Positions 41,154 through 48,627 of a DNA stretch of 64,000 bases are shown one piece after another; position 1 is the stretch's first letter; every line of letters starts with the position of its first letter. Position numbers and translations under genes: made by a program. Source of the DNA: Thermoplasmatales archaeon (lineage in GTDB: Archaea > Thermoplasmatota > E2 > DHVEG-1); NCBI GenBank assembly GCA_030672305.1, contig DAOVGR010000014.1, forward strand, positions 20,139 to 84,138, in the 5' to 3' direction. The notes beneath the pieces were generated by a model. It ran no database searches. It was not told the origin of the DNA and saw only the letters and a program-made list of their open reading frames with translations.

Positions 41154-43081
41154 ATGAATTTAAACTTGTAAGTGATATGGAGCCAAAGGGTTCTCAACCT
41201 GAGGCAATAAAAAAACTTGTTGAAGGTCTAAAAAGAGGTGAAAAGTTACAGACACTTCTTGGTACAACGGGATCTGGAAAAACTTTTTCAATGGCAAAAA
41301 TAATTGAGAAAATACAGAGACCAACACTTGTTCTTGCACATAACAAGACTCTTGCAGCTCAACTTTTTTCTGAATTCAAAGAATTCTTTCCAGAAAACAG
41401 AGTCGAATATTTTGTTTCATATTATGATTATTACCAACCAGAGTCATATATTCCTTCTAAAGACCAATACATTGAAAAAGATGCAGATGTAAATCCAAAA
41501 ATAGAACAGATGAGACTTGCTGCTACTGCATCTGTTTTATCTCGTGAAGATGCAATTGTTGTTGCCTCTGTTTCTTGTATTTATACTGTTGGAAATCCAA
41601 CTGATTTTATGTCACTTGGTTACGAGTTTAGAAAGGAATTTAATGTTAATAGAAGTGAAATTCTCGAGCGCCTTGTTGATATGCAATACGAACGAAATGA
41701 CCTGTCTCTTGCACCTGGAAGATTTAGAGTAAAAGGCGATACAATTGATCTGATTCCTGGTTATTATGACAATATAATTCGAATTGAGCTTTTTGGTAAT
41801 GAAATCGAAAAGATATCTGAAATCGATAAGATAACTGGTAACATAATTGATGATTTAGATTATATTTTTGTTTATCCTGCAAAGCATTTTGTTATTAGAG
41901 AAGATAAAAGAAATCGTGCAATTGAAGCAATAAAACAAGAACTTGAAGAAACCCTTCCAAAGCTTGACATGATTGAAGCTCATAGACTGAAACAGAGAAC
42001 TCTTTATGATATAGAAATGCTTGAAGAAACAGGTTTTTGCAAAGGAATTGAAAATTATTCACGACATTTCGACGGCAGAAAACCTGGTGAAAAACCATAT
42101 TGTTTTCTTGATTATTTTCCTAAAGATTTCTTAATGTTTATTGATGAAAGCCATAGAACAATACCACAGATTCATGGAATGAATCATGGTGATCATTCTC
42201 GAAAAAAGGCTCTTATAGACTATGGTTTTAGACTCCCTAGTGCTTTTGATAATCGGCCTCTTACCTATGATGAATTTTTTGATTATATGAAAAATGTAAT
42301 TTTTGTATCTGCAACACCTGGTGATTATGAGCTTGGTATTTCCAAGTCCATTGTCGAACAGATCATTCGACCTACAGGTCTTGTTGATCCTCCTGTTGAA
42401 ATAAGAAAAACAAAAGGACAAATCGATGATTTAATTTCTGAAATAAATTCCACAATTGCTCGTGGTGATAGAGTCCTTGTAACAACACTTACTAAACGAC
42501 ATGCTGAAGAACTTTCTGAATTTTTAGCTGAAAAAGAAATCAAAACTAGATATCTCCATGCAGAAATAGACACCCTTGAGAGATCTGAAATTATAAGACA
42601 TCTTCGTCTAAGAAGATTTGACGTATTAGTTGGAATTAATCTACTCAGGGAAGGTCTTGATATTCCTGAAGTTGGTTTTATAGGAATTCTTGATGCAGAT
42701 AAAGAAGGATTTTTACGTGACCATAGAAGTCTCATTCAAATAATTGGAAGAGCAGCAAGAAACGTTAATTCAAAAGTGGTGCTATATGCAGATAATATAA
42801 CAGATTCAATTAAGAGAGCACTTGATGAAACAATTAGAAGGCGAAATATGCAAATTGTTTTTAATAAAAAACATAATATAACTCCAACAACAATTATTAA
42901 ACCGATAAAAGAAAAGATAATAGATGTAAAAGATGTAAAGCATATTCCTAAAAAAGATATTCCAAATATGATAGTTGATCTCGAAATTGAGATGAGAAAG
43001 GCAGCAGATGAACTAAATTTTGAAAAAGCAATTTATCTAAGAGATAGAATTAATAGGTTGAAACAAACAATTAGAATATAA
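41150..43081 (+). CDS. uvrB: Excinuclease ABC subunit B
   Basis: Helicase-fold damage verifier that loads UvrC. The 643 residues include Walker A LLGTTGSGKTFSM, the beta-hairpin region YYDYYQPESYIPSKDQYIEK, Walker B MFIDESH, the helicase motifs FVSATPG, LREGLDIPEVGFIGILDAD and QIIGRAARN, and a C-terminal UVR motif (LEIEMRKAADELNFEKA) that contacts UvrC. Complete and apparently functional. Last gene of uvrA-uvrC-uvrB; its start overlaps the uvrC stop by 4 bases. Confidence 0.97.
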   Translation: MNEFKLVSDMEPKGSQPEAIKKLVEGLKRGEKLQTLLGTTGSGKTFSMAKIIEKIQRPTLVLAHNKTLAAQLFSEFKEFFPENRVEYFVSYYDYYQPESYIPSKDQYIEKDADVNPKIEQMRLAATASVLSREDAIVVASVSCIYTVGNPTDFMSLGYEFRKEFNVNRSEILERLVDMQYERNDLSLAPGRFRVKGDTIDLIPGYYDNIIRIELFGNEIEKISEIDKITGNIIDDLDYIFVYPAKHFVIREDKRNRAIEAIKQELEETLPKLDMIEAHRLKQRTLYDIEMLEETGFCKGIENYSRHFDGRKPGEKPYCFLDYFPKDFLMFIDESHRTIPQIHGMNHGDHSRKKALIDYGFRLPSAFDNRPLTYDEFFDYMKNVIFVSATPGDYELGISKSIVEQIIRPTGLVDPPVEIRKTKGQIDDLISEINSTIARGDRVLVTTLTKRHAEELSEFLAEKEIKTRYLHAEIDTLERSEIIRHLRLRRFDVLVGINLLREGLDIPEVGFIGILDADKEGFLRDHRSLIQIIGRAARNVNSKVVLYADNITDSIKRALDETIRRRNMQIVFNKKHNITPTTIIKPIKEKIIDVKDVKHIPKKDIPNMIVDLEIEMRKAADELNFEKAIYLRDRINRLKQTIRI

Positions 43082-43162
43082 CCTAAATCAAATAAGATTT
43101 ATCACTAATAAGATTTATAAATCAGCATTATATTATAAAATTATAATTATGAGGGAAGTAAA

Positions 43163-44020
43163 ATGAAGAAAAATTTAATAGTAGGTTTACTTATTTTTAT
43201 GTTAGCAATTCCCAGTTTTATTACATCTGCTGAGCATACTGGCACTGTTAAATCAACCATAAATTTAGATGATGATGTACCTATCTGGAATGTTGGTGAC
43301 AGTTGGACCTTTGCAATTAGTGAATTTTCTGTTGATTATACATATGAGGATTTGAACATTGTTATGAACGGGAAAATTGATGATTTTAAATGGACAGTTT
43401 CTGATACAAGTGGTTCTTCATACATAGTTGATGTTTCTGGAAAAGTAACTGCATCTTTTGAAGCTGCTTTTCCATTAGGTGGAAATGTTTTAAATGTTAA
43501 TGGTGATATTAAACCAACACTGAATAAAATAACAGGAACAATTGTTTTTACCAAATCTAACCTGGAGATTGAGGATTTTAATGCTGCGATAAAAGGTATT
43601 GCAAACGTACAAATTCATCCGATACCAATAAAGCTTCCTTTACCAATTAAAATATCTGCTAATGCTGATTTAAGTACAGTTTTTCCATTGTTTAGTTTTC
43701 CGCTGCATGTATTAAAATTCTGGTCTATGCCTGATATTGATATAGCAATGCATACAAGTTTTGGAGGGATATTTGGCCTTATCAAGATTCCAATAACATT
43801 TAATACCCATTATTCCTGGACGCCCTTTGCATTTTCAATCCTAGTTAAAGAAAGTGTTACTGTTCCTGCAGGAACCTATGATGCGTGGAGAATTCAATCA
43901 ATAATCGGTGATTACTTTGAATACTATTATGCACCAGTCGTTGGAAATCTAGTAAAAATCGATGTCAATATGCCCCGCGGTGGGATACAAGGAGAATTAA
44001 TAGATACAAACTATTCATAA
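43163..44020 (+). CDS. Secreted protein of unknown function
   Basis: A 285-residue exported protein with signal peptide MKKNLIVGLLIFMLAIPSFI and a probable cleavage after SA. The rest reads as a beta-rich fold. D-V-P-I-W-N-V-G-D-S-W-T-F near the start and A-P-V-V-G-N-L-V-K near the end resemble secreted archaeal beta-barrel-like proteins with a YAP-x-V-G-x-x-V-K signature, but I cannot name the family. No catalytic motif or C-terminal sorting tail. SD GAGGGAAG before the ATG. First gene of the secreted-protein block, 80 bases after uvrB with its own AT-rich promoter. Confidence 0.7.
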   Translation: MKKNLIVGLLIFMLAIPSFITSAEHTGTVKSTINLDDDVPIWNVGDSWTFAISEFSVDYTYEDLNIVMNGKIDDFKWTVSDTSGSSYIVDVSGKVTASFEAAFPLGGNVLNVNGDIKPTLNKITGTIVFTKSNLEIEDFNAAIKGIANVQIHPIPIKLPLPIKISANADLSTVFPLFSFPLHVLKFWSMPDIDIAMHTSFGGIFGLIKIPITFNTHYSWTPFAFSILVKESVTVPAGTYDAWRIQSIIGDYFEYYYAPVVGNLVKIDVNMPRGGIQGELIDTNYS

Positions 44021-44060
44021 TTGTAAAAATTCAATATTTTTACAAGGGTAGAATATCCAA

Positions 44061-45287
44061 ATGCGAAATAAAATATTAAGTAAACTAGTATGTGTATTTT
44101 TGATAATGAGCATTATCTGTTCCTTTTCAGGAAATGTTATTTCTTTTAATAATATTGGTAAACAAACAAGTATTGAAAATGAAAACCTGTACAACCAATT
44201 TATTTTAAAAGATCTTATGGGTAAAGGAAAAACATGCTATGGGTATCAAGCGTATCCCAATCCAGATCTTCTTCTTTCTTTTGATATGGATGATCCAGAA
44301 ACCCTCAGTACAATTGGTACACCAATTACATCTGATAAAATAGCTGGTGGAACTTGGGTTGATGGTGTTTGGTGGTGTTGCGAATATTCAGCAGTAAGTA
44401 ATTCGAAAATATGGACAATAGATCATTTAACTGGTGATATGATACTTATTGGAGAATCTGGTGAAGGATTTAATGGATTGGCTTATGATGATACAACGAG
44501 TATAATGTATGCATGTAGTTCAACTCATCTTTTTTCTATTGATATGGAAACTGGTGCTGCAACAATGATTGGTTCTTTTGGTATAAGCGGTTGTGTTATG
44601 GTTGGAGTCGCATGCGATGGATTTGGTAAAATGTACGGAGAAGATCTACATACTGATAGTCTTTATTCGATAGATCCCTTAACTGGTATTGCTACGCTTA
44701 TTGGACCATTTGGTCTTGATCTTAACTATGGTCAAGATATTGCCTTTGATAAAGAAAGTGGTATTTGTTATTTATCTGCATTTTCTGTTCATGAAGGTAA
44801 TGAAGGTGCATTATATACTTGTAATCTTACCTCTGGAGCGACAACAAAGATAGGCAACTTTGGATCAGTACCTACCCAAATAACTGGATTTGTTATTCCA
44901 TACATTCTAAATAATCCTCCATCTGCTCCAACAATAGATGGTCCTAATAGTGGAAAAATTGGAGAAACGTATTACTATACTTTTATGAGTAGAGATCCAG
45001 ATGGAGATGATGTTTGGTATCACTTATGTTGGGGTGATAAAGAAATCATATACATTTATGGACCATATCCTTCAGGCGAGGAATTAACGTTATCATATAA
45101 TTGGTCTGAAATTGGAACATATGTTATCACCTGTTGGGCAAGAGATATATATGACAATACAAGTGAAATTTCAACATTTGAAGTCACTATGCCAAGGAAC
45201 AAAATAATTACTAATTCGTGGTTACAATGGTATTTAGGACGATTACCAATTTTTGAAAGACTGCTAGCTTTAATCAAAGTTTTATAG
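44061..45287 (+). CDS. Secreted beta-propeller-like/PKD-like protein with C-terminal PR tail
   Basis: A 408-residue exported protein. Signal peptide ~1-30, then ~250 residues with repeated short strands of the type S-I-D-x-x-T-G-x-A-T-x-I-G (SIDMETGAATMIGSFG; SIDPLTGIATLIGPFG), suggesting a small beta-propeller. A PKD-like domain follows (~288-375: PSAPTIDGPNSGKIGETYYY, SRDPDGDDVWY). The protein ends in PRNK followed by a hydrophobic/amphipathic helix. That 31-residue ending is shared with four other proteins in this window. SD AAGGG is 13 bases before the start. The function is probably binding or scaffolding; no catalytic residues recognised. Confidence 0.75.
   Translation: MRNKILSKLVCVFLIMSIICSFSGNVISFNNIGKQTSIENENLYNQFILKDLMGKGKTCYGYQAYPNPDLLLSFDMDDPETLSTIGTPITSDKIAGGTWVDGVWWCCEYSAVSNSKIWTIDHLTGDMILIGESGEGFNGLAYDDTTSIMYACSSTHLFSIDMETGAATMIGSFGISGCVMVGVACDGFGKMYGEDLHTDSLYSIDPLTGIATLIGPFGLDLNYGQDIAFDKESGICYLSAFSVHEGNEGALYTCNLTSGATTKIGNFGSVPTQITGFVIPYILNNPPSAPTIDGPNSGKIGETYYYTFMSRDPDGDDVWYHLCWGDKEIIYIYGPYPSGEELTLSYNWSEIGTYVITCWARDIYDNTSEISTFEVTMPRNKIITNSWLQWYLGRLPIFERLLALIKVL
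45192..45287 (+). other. Shared C-terminal PR-tail, copy 1
   Basis: The last 31 codons start P-R-N-K and end A-L-I-K-V-L. The tail is collinear without gaps to copies at 50.99, 54.24, 61.50 and 63.72 kb and lies immediately after a PKD-like domain. Confidence 0.75.
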
Positions 45288-45433
45288 ATTATTTAGTGTT
45301 GAATTTGATACAAATACAATAATTATTTTATTTATGACATTTGTTACAATTAACTTCTAATGAGAAAATATTTAAATCTAAGAAATATATATATACCTCA
45401 CCAAATCTTATTATTTGGGGAGGAAATAAAGCA

Positions 45434-45895
45434 ATGAAAAAAATCCTAACAGCAATAGTACTGTGTATTTTTATTCTAAGTGGATTCAGAGCTATTGCTA
45501 TTCCTCACGAAAAACTAATTGAAAATAAACCTTTGAATATACAAGGCTTTCAACTTGAAATAATAATTGAGGGTGGATTTTTAGGATATACTGTTACAGT
45601 AATAAACACTGGAGCAGAACAAGTAAGAGGTAATTTAACAATTGAAATAACGACAGATACAATGGTTGTGCTATTCGGAGCAACCTTATCAGAAGAGTCT
45701 TTTTTAGATCTCAATCCAATAAATGGAATTGATACTTTCAAGCTACAACCTCTTATTGGATTTGGTTCAGCATCAATTATTATATCAGGCGTTTTTCAAA
45801 ATGAAATTGAAGAATACCCATTTGAAACAATATCAAATGGTTATGCGTTCCTCATCTATATCCTGTGTGATAAAACATCAATATTTATACCATAG
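45434..45895 (+). CDS. Small secreted protein of unknown function
   Basis: About 153 residues from ATG 45434, where GGGGAGG is a strong SD; an upstream in-frame start is not supported. A signal peptide (MKKILTAIVLCIFILSGF) is followed by one beta-sandwich-like domain whose core, L-E-I-I-I-E-G-G-F-L-G-Y-T-V-T-V-I-N-T-G-A, looks like a CARDB/Ig-type fold containing the N-T-G turn. It ends in a hydrophobic stretch and I-F-I-P. No active-site motif. The function cannot be assigned; an adhesive or structural role at the surface is a guess. Confidence 0.65.
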   Translation: MKKILTAIVLCIFILSGFRAIAIPHEKLIENKPLNIQGFQLEIIIEGGFLGYTVTVINTGAEQVRGNLTIEITTDTMVVLFGATLSEESFLDLNPINGIDTFKLQPLIGFGSASIIISGVFQNEIEEYPFETISNGYAFLIYILCDKTSIFIP

Positions 45896-45990
45896 TATCT
45901 ATGGAAAACTAAGATACTGTTTTCTTTTTTTATCTGATAACTATTGAAATGAAATCAGAAAATTTGCTATGTAATTTCATTTTGACATTT

Positions 45991-46022
45991 TGACACGATG
46001 GGTTTAAATATAATCAGTGTCA
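45991..46022 (+). promoter_or_regulatory. Promoter with dyad flanking the TATA box (69-aa gene)
   Basis: TGACAC (45991-45996) and its reverse complement GTGTCA (46017-46022) flank the TATA box TTTAAATA (46003-46010). Transcription should start near 46032, giving a ~75-base leader with two potential hairpins, CAC-g-CCC/GGGGTG and CTTC/GAAG, before the start at 46108. Confidence 0.4.
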
Positions 46023-46107
46023 AAGAGTAGCACGCCCATAGAGGGGTGATAGGGATATTTGATATCTGTAATCTTCTCTTTTGGGAAGTGTTTAAGAAGG
46101 AAGAAAA

Positions 46108-46317
46108 ATGGAAAAAAAATGTATGGAAAGATTGGTAGGAAAACACTGTAAAATTGTAACAAAAGAACCTGGTGAAGATATAGCTCATGTTGTTTTTGGT
46201 ATGGTTACGCTTATTGACTATAATGCAGGATTTGTGATAATTGAATCTAATCGAGGTACAGGATGCCTCAATATGAAAACAATAGAAGCAATTAAACCTA
46301 GCAGTAAAAAGGTTTAA
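46108..46317 (+). CDS. Small Sm-like-fold candidate protein
   Basis: A 69-residue cytoplasmic protein. The sequence GKHCKIVTKEPGEDIAHVVFGMV and IDYNAGFVIIES, followed by a turn with G-T-G-C-L-N and ending I-E-A-I-K-P, resembles the strand order of an Sm/LSm-like barrel (N-x-G-F-V turn, then the G-x-G-C-L strand), but this is judged by eye. No family is recognised. SD AAGGAAG precedes the ATG. It is the only clearly non-secreted protein in the 43-64 kb block, and its long structured leader could carry a regulatory RNA element. Confidence 0.55.
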   Translation: MEKKCMERLVGKHCKIVTKEPGEDIAHVVFGMVTLIDYNAGFVIIESNRGTGCLNMKTIEAIKPSSKKV

Positions 46318-46363
46318 CCATTTCTTTTTTTTCTTTTTATATTATAAATAAATATCACATAAT

Positions 46364-46413
46364 TTCTACTATTGTAATACTTATAAATGATTAAATTATT
46401 GCATATAGTAGAA
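46364..46413 (+). promoter_or_regulatory. Promoter with 9-bp dyad around the TATA box (194-aa gene)
   Basis: TTCTACTAT (46364-46372) and ATAGTAGAA (46405-46413) are perfect reverse complements, and CTTATAAATG lies between them. The downstream arm abuts the SD GGGAGG of the gene at 46431. Could be an operator pair. Confidence 0.4.
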
Positions 46414-46430
46414 AGGGAGGAAAATAAGCT

Positions 46431-47015
46431 ATGAAAAAAATAATTGGAATTTTTATTTGTATGCTGTTGATTACAATTATTTTACCAATAGCTGTAACTG
46501 CAGGTGATGAAACAAATCCAGAAATTGTTGATAATGTAGGGGACACTCCATTAAGCTTGTTAGATATTGAATCAGCATGGTTTTTTGAAATGGAAGAGGA
46601 ACCTGATTATTTGTTTATTGCCATGAAAATACTTTTTTTAAAGGAGAATTATAACGCTGTATTCTCGATTCGTTGGTCTTATGACGGAAATGATTATGCT
46701 GCCGGTGTAAATACCTTTAGTTTTAGAGATACTATCTTTCGCTGTGGCTTACCAAAACGTGCAACCTATTGGCAGTGGAATAGTATGCCTAAATGTGAGG
46801 GACAAATTGATATAGAAGATGAAATAATTACCTGGAAGATACCAAAAAGTACTATTGGTGATCCTCAACCAGGTGATGTTTTAACCAACACAAAAGCAAA
46901 TGCAGTACCAGGATTTCCATTGAGTGTTCTATACTTTATATTACAATTTGATTATCGGGATTTCGCTCCTGATAATTATGGGGAGTTTGGACTAAATTAC
47001 ATTGTAAAATACTAA
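46431..47015 (+). CDS. Secreted protein of unknown function, beta-sandwich-like
   Basis: A 194-residue exported protein with signal peptide MKKIIGIFICMLLITIILPI and cleavage near TAG. The remaining ~170 residues read as a single beta-sandwich. It includes PLSLLDIESAWFFEMEEEPDYLFIAMKI (interrupted in strands), FSIRWSYDG and ITWKIPKSTIG, a pattern reminiscent of CBM9/DOMON-like extracellular domains (strand W-x-I-P-x-S). Two cysteines could form a disulphide. No catalytic motif and no PR tail. SD GGGAGG and TATA CTTATAAATG. Likely a binding protein of the secreted island. Confidence 0.65.
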   Translation: MKKIIGIFICMLLITIILPIAVTAGDETNPEIVDNVGDTPLSLLDIESAWFFEMEEEPDYLFIAMKILFLKENYNAVFSIRWSYDGNDYAAGVNTFSFRDTIFRCGLPKRATYWQWNSMPKCEGQIDIEDEIITWKIPKSTIGDPQPGDVLTNTKANAVPGFPLSVLYFILQFDYRDFAPDNYGEFGLNYIVKY

Positions 47016-47171
47016 AACTAATTTCTTTTTTTTATTTTTTATACCATAAAATTGAGCAATTATTGAAATTGAAATCTAGTAGCTAATTTATTTTAGAAAG
47101 AAAAGTTTGTGATAGCAGGTAGCATTTATATATCACTCCATCTATTATAATATATTAGGGAGACTTTTAAA

Positions 47172-48476
47172 ATGAAAATAAAGTCAATATTTCTTATAAG
47201 TATATGTTTTTTGTTAGTAATAAACTCAATATCTCTATCTGCTACTGAAAATAGGAATTTTGAAACAGAGAACTCTAGTAAAGATTTTGATGAAGACATT
47301 GTCGATATGATCAAACAAATCGATGAAAATTTAGTTTATAGCTATCTAGAAAAGCTTGTTAGTTTTGGTCCGAGATATACTGGGTCTGAAAATTGTAAAC
47401 GAGCTGGTGATTATATCTATAGTGTATTTGAAAATTTGAGTCTTGATGTTGAGTTTCATGAATGGAAATTTAGTAAATTTAAGAGTAGAAATGTTGTTGG
47501 TACTCTGAAAGGATATGATTCATCAAGTAATGCAATAATAATTATATCTGCTCATTATGACACAGTAAAAGATTCTCTCGGTGCAAACGATGATGGTTCT
47601 GGTGTTGCGGCAGTTCTTGCAATTGCTGAAGTATTAAGTGATTATTCTTTACGTCATGATATTTGTTTTATTGCTTTTTCTGGTGAAGAAGTGGGCACCT
47701 ATGGAAGTTTTACCTATGCACGTGATGCATATAGAAGCGGAGATAATATTTATGCAGTTATAAATCCAGATATAATAGGATGGGCTGAAACCGAATATGG
47801 TGGAAAAATTATTAGATTTGCACATGTAGAAAGATCCTCGTGGATTGCAGAATTTGCGAGCAATATTAGTGAAAAATACATAGATGTTATCGATTTAACT
47901 GTTGAAGATATACCAAATTATAGGGGGGCTGATCATCAGGCATTTAATGATTATGGATATGATGCTGTATGGATTGCAGAACATGATCCATGTAGAAATT
48001 GTAACACACCTGATGATAATCTTACAAATATCAATTCTACATATCTTGCAAAATCAACAAAATTACTTCTTGCAATACTTGCAGAAATGGCCAATAAACC
48101 AATAGATATACAAGTTATTATAAGAACCCCTTATGAAGGAAGAGGTTACTTTTTTAATCGTTCAATTATTCCTTTAGATCTTGGAAGATTACATTTTTGG
48201 GGTTTTCGTGGAACAACATTACTCTGTGGGAGAGCAAATGCCAGTTGTGAGGTTATTACAAAAGAGGATGTTAAATTTGTTATCTTTTGTATTGATGATA
48301 ACTTTCTTACATGGGATAGTACGCCTCCTTATGAATGGAAAATACAAGGAAAACATTTACCTCTTATAGGTAGACATAAGCTAAAGGTTTATGCTTATAC
48401 ATTTTCTGGAAAACGAGCAACTGATGAAATGGATATTATAGTCTTTACCCTTTCATATCAATATGGGCGATGGTAA
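47172..48476 (+). CDS. Secreted M28-family aminopeptidase
   Basis: A 434-residue exported peptidase expected to remove N-terminal residues from peptides. The signal peptide (1-23) is followed by ~55 residues, then the M28 zinc domain (~60-305): ISAHYDTV (ligand H128, with catalytic-region D130), GANDDGSGVAA (bridging Asp), FSGEEVGTYGS (catalytic Glu and ligand), NPDIIGWAE (Asp), and DHQAFNDYGYDAV. The last ligand His, usually H-T-x-x-D, is N278-T-P-D-D here, so the second zinc may be bound differently. A C-terminal ~120-residue Ig-like domain follows. No PR tail. SD GGGAG. Together with C25, C14 and C10 enzymes it could finish peptides to amino acids. Confidence 0.85.
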   Translation: MKIKSIFLISICFLLVINSISLSATENRNFETENSSKDFDEDIVDMIKQIDENLVYSYLEKLVSFGPRYTGSENCKRAGDYIYSVFENLSLDVEFHEWKFSKFKSRNVVGTLKGYDSSSNAIIIISAHYDTVKDSLGANDDGSGVAAVLAIAEVLSDYSLRHDICFIAFSGEEVGTYGSFTYARDAYRSGDNIYAVINPDIIGWAETEYGGKIIRFAHVERSSWIAEFASNISEKYIDVIDLTVEDIPNYRGADHQAFNDYGYDAVWIAEHDPCRNCNTPDDNLTNINSTYLAKSTKLLLAILAEMANKPIDIQVIIRTPYEGRGYFFNRSIIPLDLGRLHFWGFRGTTLLCGRANASCEVITKEDVKFVIFCIDDNFLTWDSTPPYEWKIQGKHLPLIGRHKLKVYAYTFSGKRATDEMDIIVFTLSYQYGRW

Positions 48477-48627
48477 AAAAAGTTATTTTAAAGAGTTATT
48501 ACTCTTTTTTTCATTTTAGTTGAAATGGATTCAAAATAAACAGAAAAATTATTATAACATTTTACTAGTAATATTTAAGTGTCAATATTTCATATATTCT
48601 AAATAATATTTGGGAGGTAGTTAAGAA

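Noticed and set aside
43110..43150. AT palindrome ATTATAA-AA-TTATAAT before the 43163 gene
   Set aside because: Entirely A/T in an AT-rich promoter, so likely to arise by chance; not called an operator.
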